Positions 26,172 through 34,425 of a stretch of 50,961 nt of DNA are shown piece after piece (position 1 is the first letter of the stretch; each line of letters starts with the position of its first letter). The position numbers were made by a program, and so were the translations under genes. Source of the DNA: Pirellulaceae bacterium. GTDB taxonomy: Bacteria; Planctomycetota; Planctomycetia; Pirellulales; Pirellulaceae. The stretch is taken from positions 1 through 50,961 of the forward strand of contig JADYZV010000069.1 of NCBI GenBank assembly GCA_020852965.1. The letters are read 5' to 3'. Under the pieces are notes generated by a model, which saw nothing but the letters and a program-made list of their open reading frames with translations, had not been told where the DNA came from and ran no database searches.

Positions 26172-27020
26172 CTAAGGACGAAAGCTTACGGTGAAAACGG
26201 AGAGTGACTTATCTGCCTCACCGCGGTCTAGATTGAACGCGTAGTGCTTCCATCGCCTCTCAAGTTCTTCGACATTGCTGATTCCATAGTGTTTCGACAG
26301 CGCTTGGTCGTAGCCATGCTCGGTGGCATCGATGCCAAAACGCGTGACTTTTGCGAGATCTCCCTGTTGGCATAAGTAACGCATCAGTGATGCACTTTGG
26401 CCATAGAAGGCGGGCATTTGATCGGGAGATGTGAACTGCTCTAAACGCAGAATTTGACTTAGCGGTAGTGCGGTACCCTGTTGAAGTGCCTGGCGGCAGT
26501 CACGTTCATGTAGTGACTGTTTCTGTTTTGTATCGGCAAGCATAGCAGCCGCCTCATCCAACCAATGGGGAGGTTGGTTTCCGCCAAAACATTCTGCGAG
26601 AACAATGTGGGTCAATTCATGAGGCAGCGCGGGTAAATCGCCGTTTGGTTCCATTAGTACGTCGATTCGCCGAGAAACAGTGCGACCACGATCGAGCTGA
26701 ATCAAGCTGCTCCCAAGCGTATGGGCTCCTATCGGTCCAACAGCGTCAATATATGCAGCTCGGCTCCTATGCACTTGAACTTCGCAAACGGGATTCCAAG
26801 AAGGGAGCTCTCCAGCATTTTGCCATAGTTCCACCAATTGCCGCCGCAATGACTCGCAATAGGCGAGTACTTTTTGGGGAGACGGACCACCTGGGGGAAA
26901 ACGAACTGAGAAGCTATCCGAAGTTGCTATCAACTCGACTTCTTTGTTCACTTGCCCCGCACCGACCGAGGGAACGCAAAGTAATAAGAATGCCACGGCG
27001 GGTTTTACGAAAGATTCCAA
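26172..27020 (-). CDS. Secreted gluzincin-type metallopeptidase (peptidase MA-like)
   Basis: A 282-residue protein with a short signal peptide (PAVAFLLLCVPSVGAG). The zinc motif HELTH (residues 134-138) is followed by WLDEAAAML, giving the third ligand Glu about 20 residues later, the gluzincin layout of secreted MA-clan peptidases. Start is TTG 27020; no nearby in-frame ATG gives a signal peptide. It converges with the efflux-channel gene. The substrate is unknown and no link with metal resistance is obvious beyond location. Confidence 0.75.
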   Translation of the reverse strand: MESFVKPAVAFLLLCVPSVGAGQVNKEVELIATSDSFSVRFPPGGPSPQKVLAYCESLRRQLVELWQNAGELPSWNPVCEVQVHRSRAAYIDAVGPIGAHTLGSSLIQLDRGRTVSRRIDVLMEPNGDLPALPHELTHIVLAECFGGNQPPHWLDEAAAMLADTKQKQSLHERDCRQALQQGTALPLSQILRLEQFTSPDQMPAFYGQSASLMRYLCQQGDLAKVTRFGIDATEHGYDQALSKHYGISNVEELERRWKHYAFNLDRGEADKSLSVFTVSFRP

Positions 27021-27414
27021 ATCTACATCTCCAAATTGGCCTCCTCAAACGACAACGATCAGAAATCCCACGTTGCTGAAGGCATTGGGAGTCTGCACAA
27101 TTCAACTCGTGTGCCGAGTTGCAAAGCACTCTGGTCTGCATAAGTCCTCACCTAAGCCTAAGTCTCTAACAGCAAAGGACTTGCAGCGAAAATTGAGGGG
27201 CACTTCTATTTCCGTCTTTGAACGCGTCCCGCGCGGAAACACGGCAGCCTTGCGCGAACCCGAGGCATCGCATAGGGCGCTTGGGCGTGAACCCAAAGTG
27301 TGGATTTCAAAAAATCTGCGAGTGCTCGCGAAGAAATGACCGGCGGTAAGCATCAAAACTAACAATTGCGGCGACGAGGCGGATGTTGCTGTGACCAACA
27401 AGATAAATTCCGCG
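27021..27414. other. Gap upstream of the peptidase and the small secreted gene
   Basis: It holds the divergent upstream regions of the minus-strand peptidase and the plus-strand gene at 27450. No gene, repeat or strong hairpin found. Confidence 0.4.
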
Positions 27415-27429
27415 TATCAAAATGGGGTA
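27415..27429. promoter_or_regulatory. Imperfect CsoR-type operator
   Basis: GTATC-N7-GGTAC: same length and symmetry as the four better sites, with one core mismatch (TATC for TACC). It lies 20 bases before the start of the small secreted protein at 27450. Confidence 0.4.
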
Positions 27430-27449
27430 CTCCCCCGGAGGTCTTCGGT

Positions 27450-27824
27450 ATGTTGAAGCATGCAATCCCGGTTGTCGCGGCCCTTGCCGCAGTTGGCTTT
27501 TCAGCAGGCAGCGCGTGGGCGCAATGTGGATGCTGTTCCACCGGTCCATTAACAAACGCCACTTCAATTGAAAGTGCTGGTGGGACGCCTGTCACATCGC
27601 CAGCACTAACAACGCAAGGCTACCAGCGATACTCCTACTCGCCGTCCTCCGTAGCCAATCCTACGCTGCAAACAAGTACCTCGCCAAGCGTTGTACTAGC
27701 GGCACCTCAAATCCAGTCGTATAGGCGCTACTCGTTTCAGCCTAGCGCATACAGCGGTTCTAGCAGCTCTCGAAAGCATCCATGGGAGTACAGCAAAGCT
27801 GATCCGCGACGATACCGACCATAA
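27450..27824 (+). CDS. Small secreted protein with N-terminal CxCC
   Basis: A 124-residue protein with a clear signal peptide (IPVVAALAAVGFSAGSAWA), CGCC directly after the cleavage site, and a Ser/Tyr/Pro-rich body with two similar SYRRYSF/GYQRYSY blocks. ATG 27450 is preceded by GGAGG. The CxCC at the mature N terminus and the operator-like site upstream suggest a copper-binding secreted protein. Family not recognised. A T-rich terminator follows. Confidence 0.6.
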   Translation: MLKHAIPVVAALAAVGFSAGSAWAQCGCCSTGPLTNATSIESAGGTPVTSPALTTQGYQRYSYSPSSVANPTLQTSTSPSVVLAAPQIQSYRRYSFQPSAYSGSSSSRKHPWEYSKADPRRYRP

Positions 27825-27861
27825 GTCGCACATTCAATAGATCCTAGAATCGCGCCTTCAA

Positions 27862-27898
27862 CGCAGTCCTGCTTAGTTTAAGTAGGCTGCGTTTTTTT
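27862..27898 (+). terminator. Intrinsic terminator after the small secreted gene
   Basis: CGCAG-CCT-CTTA pairs with TAAG-AGG-CTGCG (27862-27891, two single-base interruptions), then seven T. Confidence 0.8.
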
Positions 27899-28211
27899 CG
27901 TTCCCATTGGTTCAATGTCCTACTTTTCGCGAACAGTTGGATCAAGGTTTGCGCTGTCGCTTTCGGTTACTTACTTTAGTTGGAAACCATGTTCTGCTGG
28001 TCGGGACGATGGCCTCGAGGTCAATGCCCGGGAGCGATTGAAGTGCAGATCTTTTAGGCATGTACTGGACTGCGTAACCCAGCGACCGGTGTTGCAAACA
28101 ATTTTTGTCACGTCCCGTGAAGAAGTCGAGGTCGGACTGCATCCTAAAGAACATGATTGAGGACGTTTTCCTCAACAACTCTGTTTCAGAAATCCTCAGA
28201 AGGGAACAACC
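27899..28211. other. Gap upstream of the helical secreted protein
   Basis: No credible gene; open frames lack ribosome sites. No repeat copy or operator found. Confidence 0.4.
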
Positions 28212-28796
28212 ATGGTTACAAAACACGTCGGAAAAATGGCACTCAGTTTGGCGGTGGTGGCCGCATTCATGTCCCTCGCCGGGCAACCAGTCTCAGCACA
28301 GTCGAGAGTCAATACAGACAAGGTCTCGCGGAATAACGGAGCTGGCTTCTGGGAAAACAGCCGAGCATCGCGCAACATTCAACATGCCCGCGACTACTCC
28401 CGCAGCATCCAGCAGTACAGCACGCAAGTGCCGACTCTTAATCCGGTTGTCACTCAAGCAGAGTCCCAAATGTTGGGTCAGCAAATTCAAGGGATTCAGC
28501 GCGAGATGTCGGTAGTTCGTGAGCAGAATGCGAGCAACCCGAAAGTAGTTGAGCAGGTGAAAGGCATCGAAACGAAACTCCAACAAGCAACGAGCACGCA
28601 AAAGATGCTTCACGAAGAGTGCTGCAAAGATTCGCCTGACGGCAAGGTCTGTGGAGACATGGCTGCAAAGATAGCTAGCACGCTTGACCAAGTAGCCAAG
28701 GATCATGCCAAGCTGTTGCAAGTGATGGGACAGCAAGACGCAGCGTACAATCATGAGCACAACGCAATCAAGCCACCCGTTAAGGCGGGTCAATAG
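28212..28796 (+). CDS. Secreted helical protein of unknown function
   Basis: A 194-residue protein with a signal peptide (ALSLAVVAAFMSLAGQPVSA) and a mostly helical, Gln-rich mature part with coiled-coil character (about residues 85-130). HEECCKDSPDGKVC near residue 136 could bind a metal. ATG with AAGGGA upstream. No family recognised. Its terminator lies inside the 3' end of the convergent sigma-factor gene. The helical layout recalls periplasmic stress proteins, but that is only an impression. Confidence 0.6.
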   Translation: MVTKHVGKMALSLAVVAAFMSLAGQPVSAQSRVNTDKVSRNNGAGFWENSRASRNIQHARDYSRSIQQYSTQVPTLNPVVTQAESQMLGQQIQGIQREMSVVREQNASNPKVVEQVKGIETKLQQATSTQKMLHEECCKDSPDGKVCGDMAAKIASTLDQVAKDHAKLLQVMGQQDAAYNHEHNAIKPPVKAGQ

Positions 28797-28831
28797 GCTG
28801 GATCGTTTGCCGATTGATACGACGCGTTTTC

Positions 28832-29425
28832 TCAAACAAACCCGAGCTTCGTCAATTCCAGACGAAGCTCTTTTCGAGCACGGTTCAGTCGTGAACCAAC
28901 CGTGCCTTCGGGGATTCCCATCGATTCGGCAATCTCGTGATAAGACAAACCTTGTTGTTCTTTGAGCAGAAAGACAACTCGCAGTTCAGGTTCGAGACGT
29001 TCAAGTGCTGCCTGAATTAGTTGCGACTCTTCGTTCCTGATGAGGCGATCGTCATCGACTGTTGCCGGTTCCAAGACGTAGGGTGCAGTGGTCTGCTTCT
29101 TTTGCTTTCTCAAGTGCTGCAAGGCTTCATTGGTGGCGATTCGATATAGCCATGTTTCCAATTTCGATTGCCCGCTGAACTGGCCAAGCTTGCGAAACAT
29201 CTGCAGAAAGACTTGTTGCGTCAAGTCGTCGGCATCTTGGCGTCCGACCATCCGAACCATCAATCCATAGACGCGGCTGTTGCAATGCTCATAGATCGCT
29301 TGCATGGCAGTGTTATCTCCCGCTACGCAGGACGCAACCAAGCGATCCATGGTATGAGCATTGGGTAACTCGCTGGCTGGCTGAGCGGACGCACTTTCAT
29401 CGTCGATATGATTCAAGGTGTCCAT
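28832..29425 (-). CDS. ECF RNA polymerase sigma factor
   Basis: A 197-residue sigma-70-type factor. Region 2 (about residues 40-105: DADDLTQQVFLQMFRKLGQF, LETWLYRIATNEALQHLRK) and region 4 (about 135-190: LLKEQQGLSYHEIAESMGIPEGTVGSRLNRARKEL) are complete. It would direct a stress regulon, released by an anti-sigma factor. The usual partner gene directly downstream is missing. A Cys-rich anti-sigma factor on the same strand lies 7.5 kb away at 36943 and may be its partner. ATG 29425. Metal response is plausible from context. Confidence 0.88.
   Translation of the reverse strand: MDTLNHIDDESASAQPASELPNAHTMDRLVASCVAGDNTAMQAIYEHCNSRVYGLMVRMVGRQDADDLTQQVFLQMFRKLGQFSGQSKLETWLYRIATNEALQHLRKQKKQTTAPYVLEPATVDDDRLIRNEESQLIQAALERLEPELRVVFLLKEQQGLSYHEIAESMGIPEGTVGSRLNRARKELRLELTKLGFV
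28844..28874 (+). terminator. Plus-strand terminator embedded in the sigma-factor 3' end
   Basis: A perfect 10-bp stem GAGCTTCGTC (28844-28853) / GACGAAGCTC (28861-28870), then TTTT. It serves the gene ending at 28796 and overlaps the last codons of the convergent sigma gene. Confidence 0.78.
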
Positions 29426-29720
29426 GCTCCGGCTAGATCGAACCGGTCACACCGCGTCCCGAATAGGACTTCCCAACGAGCCGTCGTTGAACGAATCGCA
29501 GAAATATCTGGGTTTAGAGTGAAGGATATGGAACCGTGAAGCATCAAAAGCGGCGAACCCATGCGGCTCAGGACGCGGTCGGTATCGGTCGAGTATTGCT
29601 TCAAATGAAAGTGCATATCCCAGCCAATAAATAAACGGGCGCGTTTGCGAGCGAGCAAAAAAGCAAATGGCAAAGTGAAACGATCGAGCGATGTGGTCGG
29701 TTCGATCGACAATCATAACA
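29426..29720. other. Upstream region of the sigma factor
   Basis: No convincing gene. Overlapping minus-strand frames lack ribosome sites and family features. A predicted operator lies just beyond this interval at 29721. Confidence 0.4.
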
Positions 29721-29735
29721 TACCCTTCTGGGGTA
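29721..29735. promoter_or_regulatory. Predicted CsoR operator upstream of the Spy-like gene cluster
   Basis: ATACC-N7-GGTAT, same form as at 6469. It lies 76 bases before the short peptide frame at 29812 and about 300 before the minus-strand sigma factor. Which direction it serves is uncertain. Confidence 0.6.
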
Positions 29736-29811
29736 TCAAAGGGTGTCCAGGACGAATGGGCAGTTCGCGCGCAGGCAAATCAACTACGGATATTCTATAG
29801 GAGAATTCAAA

Positions 29812-29949
29812 ATGTTTCAGCAGGCACAGTCGCGAATCCTGACCGTACTAGCAATCGTTGCTGTCGGTGTCCTTGCCGCCGAAGGTCTTACTTAAGAACA
29901 ACGCCAAACGCTAGTCGGCATGGAAATGCCAGTGCACGCCCCCAAGTAA
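29812..29949 (+). pseudogene. Short secreted peptide gene interrupted by in-frame TAA
   Basis: AGGAG lies upstream of an ATG that opens MFQQAQSRILTVLAIVAVGVLAAEGLT, a signal-like peptide of 27 residues, then TAA (29893-29895). The frame stays open for 17 further codons (EQRQTLVGMEMPVHAPK) to a second TAA. The whole would be a 45-residue exported Met/His peptide with a nonsense change in the middle. Alternatively only the 27-residue hydrophobic peptide is made. Confidence 0.4.
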
Positions 29950-30174
29950 TGTTAAACGAACTTCAATGTAATCGGAGCCCATGCATGCCGCCTTTTCGAT
30001 TGATGGAGAAAACGCAATCTCCATTTTGAAGACGCGATCAAGAATTCCCCCTCGATCTGCTCACCCAACAATCCGTTTTTGTGAGGAAGTCTTTAAATGA
30101 TGTGCTGTAAAGAGAGAATGCAAATCGTAGTACCAGAGTCATGCTGTTCCCCGAACGATTCAAAGGATTCGCAA

Positions 30175-31053
30175 ATGTTCACCAGAAGTACTCCGTCACC
30201 GGTTCTTGCCTTAATCACTTACGTGGCACTGATCGCGTTGTTGACAAGCGGCTTTTCCTTCGCGCAAACAACTGGCGACGCGCATACGAATCATTCCGAT
30301 GCGCCACCAACCACAACAGAAGGCGGTGATCTCGCGTCGGAATTGCAAACCCTGCGGTTGAAAGTGGGGCAACTCGAAGCGGCCCTTACGGCACAGCACC
30401 AGGCCCGCTACGCAACCGACGGTTCCATGCCAAGCATGTCGAGTAGCAAAGCGATGGGCGATAAGTCGATGGGTGGAATGAAGGGCATGGGCGGCATGAA
30501 GGGCATGCCTCAGGATGCCACTGCTTCAAGCGATTCCAGTGGCATGTCGATGGGCTCTGGTGGCATGGGTATGGGCGGAATGGGCATGATGAAAAGCAAG
30601 AAAGGGATGATGGGAATGGGGATGATGGGAATGAATCCCGCCATGTCATCGGATTCGATGGCCGGGATGGATATGCCATCTGCATTGCCCGGATTCCCAG
30701 GCGCTTCTCATCTCTACCACATCGGTGAAACCGGATTCTTCCTGGACCATCCCGAATACATCACGCTGACCGACGAGCAGCAAAAGAAGCTGAACACGAT
30801 CAAGGAATCCTCGTTGCTGGCCACTTCCACCGCGGAGCGCAAAATCGCAGAAGCCGAACAACAACTCTGGCAACTCACCGCAGCCGACCAGCCGGACATC
30901 AACAAGATTGAAGCGAAGGCCGAGGAAATCGCCAGTCTAAATGTGAGCAACCGCATCGAGTTCATTCGTGCCGTCGGAAAAGCAGCTGAGGTTTTGAACG
31001 AAGTTCAACGCCAAGTTCTCGTTGGTATGGCAAAGCCGGCAAATGAAGAATGA
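30175..31053 (+). CDS. Met-rich Spy/CpxP/ZraP-like periplasmic protein
   Basis: A 292-residue secreted protein. Signal peptide (LITYVALIALLTSGFSFA), a short coiled coil (LASELQTLRLKVGQLEAAL), a long Met/Gly-rich low-complexity region (many GGMKGMGG and GMGMMGM units) that should bind Cu(I), then a helical domain with LTDEQQKKLNTIKESSL and LNEVQRQVLVGM, the pattern of heavy-metal-resistance Spy/CpxP-type proteins. The frame is open from 30097; ATG 30175 begins the signal peptide and has AAGGA upstream. A predicted CsoR site lies about 440 bases upstream. A probable copper-chelating chaperone of the periplasm. Confidence 0.82.
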   Translation: MFTRSTPSPVLALITYVALIALLTSGFSFAQTTGDAHTNHSDAPPTTTEGGDLASELQTLRLKVGQLEAALTAQHQARYATDGSMPSMSSSKAMGDKSMGGMKGMGGMKGMPQDATASSDSSGMSMGSGGMGMGGMGMMKSKKGMMGMGMMGMNPAMSSDSMAGMDMPSALPGFPGASHLYHIGETGFFLDHPEYITLTDEQQKKLNTIKESSLLATSTAERKIAEAEQQLWQLTAADQPDINKIEAKAEEIASLNVSNRIEFIRAVGKAAEVLNEVQRQVLVGMAKPANEE

Positions 31054-31054
31054 G

Positions 31055-31520
31055 CTAGAGCTTTAGTGACTTGGTGGTTTCGTGAAGCAGAACGCGAATC
31101 TTCACGACGTAGAACAAAAGCAGCAGCAAGTTCAAGCCCGTCACCGTGATGAACGACTTCGTTCCATTAAAAGTGTCAGGTGAAACAGCCACGGTCAACG
31201 CACCCAGCACCATGATCGGCAAGAGCGTCAGTAATGCACACAACAGGCAGGAAACAGCGCTTTCGGCACAGGATCACTTCCACCAAGAACATGCGCACAA
31301 TGCAGAAGCCTCCGACGACGGCCAACGGCCAAAAAAAAAGTCGCCAATGAACGCGGTATGCTACCGGAACCCCTTTGGTCGCTGGAGGATCTGCAGGAGA
31401 AGAGGCTAAAACGGGATTACCCGACCGGTTCGGAAATGCCGTTGTGTTGGGTGACAGCGACTTGCTCTGGGAGGGTGTAGCGATTTTTGATGACCCAGCG
31501 GCTTTAATCCTTCGCGGCAA
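31055..31520 (-). pseudogene. Possible frameshifted small membrane protein
   Basis: On the minus strand, one frame (to about 31260) contains a membrane helix LFFWPLAVVGGFCIVRMFLVEVIL. A different frame (31243-31055) contains two more (CALLTLLPIMVLGALTVAV; VTGLNLLLLLFYVVKI) and ends in stop. Joined by a frameshift they would form a three-helix membrane protein. A run of nine A on the plus strand (31331-31339) marks one unstable site. The intact tail could also start at TTG 31243 as a 62-residue protein. No other convincing gene fills the 31054-31643 gap. Confidence 0.3.
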
Positions 31521-31643
31521 ACCAAAATTTCCTGATCAAATCCGCAAGCGATTTGCGGCCGATCAGATTTCTTCTTGAAGAAATGGAGGTATTGACGCAT
31601 CCGAAGCCGTAATGACGTCACACAAAATGGGAGATTTCGCTCG

Positions 31644-33638
31644 ATGCAACGCTTCATAGCCTTTTTTCTTTTGCCTGTAGCCTTGATGGTGGTGATTGGG
31701 TTGGATGCGTCCGGAAATGCGCACGCCCAGATCTCGCCGGAAGAACACGCCAGTCACCATCCAGAGCAAGCGGACGGCAGTCAAGGCGGATCAGGAATGA
31801 GCGGTATGGGAATGGGTGGCCCGGCCGAAGGAGCTGGTCCGGGAAGGATGGGCGACAAAAGTGGTGGCATGATGGGAGGTGGCGAAGGCGGCGGGGGAAT
31901 GGGTGGCATGATGGAGAAGATGGGTGCGCCAAAACCGAAAGACCTCTATCCGTCGTTGATGGAACTGCCCGATTTACCGATGGAGCGACGTGGTGAGCTT
32001 GAGCAAGAAGCCCACCAGCGGATGATCGCCGGCACTCGAGCTCTGAGCGAAGGCTTTGATGAGCTTTCCTCTTCAGCGGCTAGCGACGATTTCACGGCCA
32101 TGCAGGCGGCGACCGACAAGATTCGCGAAGGCCTTGGCGAATTTGAAAGTGGTCTAGCAGCCCACCGCGCGCTTCGTGAAGGCAAAGCACCACGGAATGT
32201 CGCCCTTCAGTGGTTCAAGAACGAAATGAACTTGAGTGACGGTACTCCAGTGGCAGCATCGAACGCTTGGCTATGGGGCATGACACCATTCCACACGATT
32301 GTCATGGTGATCCTCGTGCTGTTCGCAGTCGCCATGATCTGGATGTACTTCTTCAAAATGCGCCGCGCCGCTTCGCTGCTGGAACGTCTAGCGACGAGTG
32401 GGGGAGATGGGAGTACGGGAGCAGAGGAGTCAGAGAGTTTGGGAGCAAAGTCGGGAGGTGGGAGTGGAGGGGGTGAGAGCAGTACAACAACAGCTCCCGA
32501 CTCCGCTTCGTCCGACTGCTGCGAAACCGATGATGGTTGTGTGACTGAACAAGAAGCCGAGGGCGTCGATCACGACCGGCTGCTCGCTGTTGGCAAAAAG
32601 AAACTCTGTAAGTTGCGAGTTGCCAAGATCTTTCAAGAAACAGAAGACGTGAAGACGTTTCGCTTGGTTGCGTGCCACGGCGGCGGCATTCCGTTCAGCT
32701 ACCTACCGGGTCAATTCCTAACGTTCACGTTGCCGGTTGCCGAGAAACCAATCAAACGCAGTTACACGATTTCTTCTTCACCGACTCAGGGCTACTTCTG
32801 CGAGGTCACTGTCAAACGTGAAGATAAAGGCGCGGGGTCTCGTTACCTGCATGACCAAGTGAAAGTCGGCGACACGTTGGAAGTCAAAGCCCCGAGCGGC
32901 AAGTTCGTCTTTTCTGGGAAGGAATCAGACGACATCGTATTGATCTCCGGTGGTGTCGGAATCACACCGATGATGAGCATCGCGAGAGCGCTCACGGACA
33001 TGACGTGGCCCGGCGAGATTCATTTCATCGCCGCGTGCCGCGATCCCGAGCACTTCATTTTTGAATCGGAACTCAAACGACTTCAAGAGCAGTTTGACAA
33101 CCTGCACGTCCACGTCGCGATGAGCCGGATTAAGGAAGACGTCAACGGCTATACGAGTGGTCGCCTGAATAAGGATTTGCTGGCCAAGTGGGTGCCGGAC
33201 ATCGCGTCAAAGCGTATCCACATGTGCGGTGCTCCGGCGATGATGGAAGCCACCAAGGCGATGCTGGCTGAACTGGAAGTACCAGTCGAGAGCATTCATA
33301 CCGAAAACTTTGGTTCCACACAGAAGCCGAAGGCGAAAGTAGCCAAGAAACAAGAGGCTCACGAAGAGAAAGCGACGGGCGCAAAGGTCACGTTCGCGAC
33401 ATCCGACATGTCCACCTCGTTGCCTCCCGACGAAACGGTCCTCGAAGCGTCCGAACGGATCGGCGTCGACATTGATTACTCGTGCCGAGTCGGCACCTGT
33501 GGCGAATGCCGCGTCAAGTTGCTGTCCGGCAACGTGTCGATGGAAGTCGACGATGGGCTGGAACCGGGCGAGAAAGAGGCGGGAATGATCTTGGCTTGTC
33601 AGGCGAAGGCAAAAGAGGACGTGAGCGTGGAGGCGTAA
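31644..33638 (+). CDS. Met-rich membrane-anchored FAD/NAD(P) reductase with C-terminal 2Fe-2S ferredoxin domain
   Basis: A 664-residue fusion. In order: signal peptide; a Met/Gly/His-rich segment (GMSGMGMGG, GGMMGGGE) likely to bind Cu; a helical Spy-like domain (about 105-195); one membrane helix (about 213-235); a linker containing repeat copy F; a ferredoxin-NADP reductase fold (RSYTISSSP for FAD, GGVGITPMMS and HMCGAP for NAD(P)H); and a plant-type 2Fe-2S domain with Cys614, 619, 622 and 652. The topology puts the metal-binding part in the periplasm and the reductase in the cytosol. It is followed 10 bases later by a di-haem b membrane protein and then a heptahaem cytochrome, so it probably feeds NADH electrons to them. 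Confidence 0.85.
   Translation: MQRFIAFFLLPVALMVVIGLDASGNAHAQISPEEHASHHPEQADGSQGGSGMSGMGMGGPAEGAGPGRMGDKSGGMMGGGEGGGGMGGMMEKMGAPKPKDLYPSLMELPDLPMERRGELEQEAHQRMIAGTRALSEGFDELSSSAASDDFTAMQAATDKIREGLGEFESGLAAHRALREGKAPRNVALQWFKNEMNLSDGTPVAASNAWLWGMTPFHTIVMVILVLFAVAMIWMYFFKMRRAASLLERLATSGGDGSTGAEESESLGAKSGGGSGGGESSTTTAPDSASSDCCETDDGCVTEQEAEGVDHDRLLAVGKKKLCKLRVAKIFQETEDVKTFRLVACHGGGIPFSYLPGQFLTFTLPVAEKPIKRSYTISSSPTQGYFCEVTVKREDKGAGSRYLHDQVKVGDTLEVKAPSGKFVFSGKESDDIVLISGGVGITPMMSIARALTDMTWPGEIHFIAACRDPEHFIFESELKRLQEQFDNLHVHVAMSRIKEDVNGYTSGRLNKDLLAKWVPDIASKRIHMCGAPAMMEATKAMLAELEVPVESIHTENFGSTQKPKAKVAKKQEAHEEKATGAKVTFATSDMSTSLPPDETVLEASERIGVDIDYSCRVGTCGECRVKLLSGNVSMEVDDGLEPGEKEAGMILACQAKAKEDVSVEA
32400..32505. 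repeat. GGGAGT repeat, copy F (inside the reductase gene)
   Basis: Purine arm 32400-32480 and a short pyrimidine arm (32491-32505). It is read in frame as a Gly/Ser/Glu linker (GGDGSTGAEESESLGAKSGG) between the membrane helix and the flavin domain. Confidence 0.75.
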
Positions 33639-33648
33639 GCTGTAAGCA

Positions 33649-34413
33649 ATGAAAGAAAAGGAAAAAATAGTTTTCACTGGTCTCGTCTTCCTCATGCTGC
33701 TCGCATGGCTTGGCTTTCCGTTACATCATTCCCATCGCTTCGCAGGCAGTTTTTGGGGAGGCGTTCTTGGCGTGACTGGGGCGCTGCTGATGCTGGTGCC
33801 GCTGGCGTACTTGGTCGTCAAACGCAACAAGAAAATGAAGCAGGCCGTCACCAAACACGTTTCGATGCGGACGCTTCTCGCTTGGCATATCTATGCGGGT
33901 GTGTTGGGGCCAATTCTGGTCATTCTGCATAGTGGCCACAAATACAACAGCCCACTGGGGATCACGCTGACGGCGATGACTTTGCTGGTCGTTGTCAGCG
34001 GTTTCATCGGGCGGTACCTGATGTCGGGATTCGCCAAAGAGATCAAAGCAAAAAAGTTGATGCTCGCGGAACTGCAGACCGCCTACGACCAAGCCGTCGT
34101 TGAGGTTGGTTCCCATCCGGCTACCGCAAAAGGCTTGCGACCGTTCTCAGGATTCTTCAGCCGGCTGACTGCTGGCTTCTTTCTGTCGGAAGCGAGCGAT
34201 ATAGCGATCACACCGGGTCGAAACAGAATTACACCAATTCGCCTTGCCGAATCTATCGCGGATGTCGAATATGCGATCGCGACACATGAAGACTTCAAAC
34301 TCTGGTTTGGCAAGTGGCTGAAGTTTCACATTGCGATTTCGTTCGTTCTCTATGCCCTGATGTTTGTACATGTGTACTACGCCGTCTACTTCGGTTTGCG
34401 GTCGTTTGAATAA
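33649..34413 (+). CDS. Di-haem b-type cytochrome-like membrane protein
   Basis: A 254-residue protein with five predicted membrane helices. Helix 3 (WHIYAGVLGPILVILHSGH) and helix 5 (FHIAISFVLYALMFVHVYYA) each carry two His 14 residues apart, the spacing of bis-His haem b pairs across a membrane. A cytosolic loop of about 90 residues separates helices 4 and 5. It starts at ATG 33649, 10 bases after the reductase stop, and is followed 12 bases later by the multihaem cytochrome. It would carry electrons across the membrane. I do not recognise a named family. Confidence 0.75.
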   Translation: MKEKEKIVFTGLVFLMLLAWLGFPLHHSHRFAGSFWGGVLGVTGALLMLVPLAYLVVKRNKKMKQAVTKHVSMRTLLAWHIYAGVLGPILVILHSGHKYNSPLGITLTAMTLLVVVSGFIGRYLMSGFAKEIKAKKLMLAELQTAYDQAVVEVGSHPATAKGLRPFSGFFSRLTAGFFLSEASDIAITPGRNRITPIRLAESIADVEYAIATHEDFKLWFGKWLKFHIAISFVLYALMFVHVYYAVYFGLRSFE

Positions 34414-34425
34414 GACTCGATCTCC

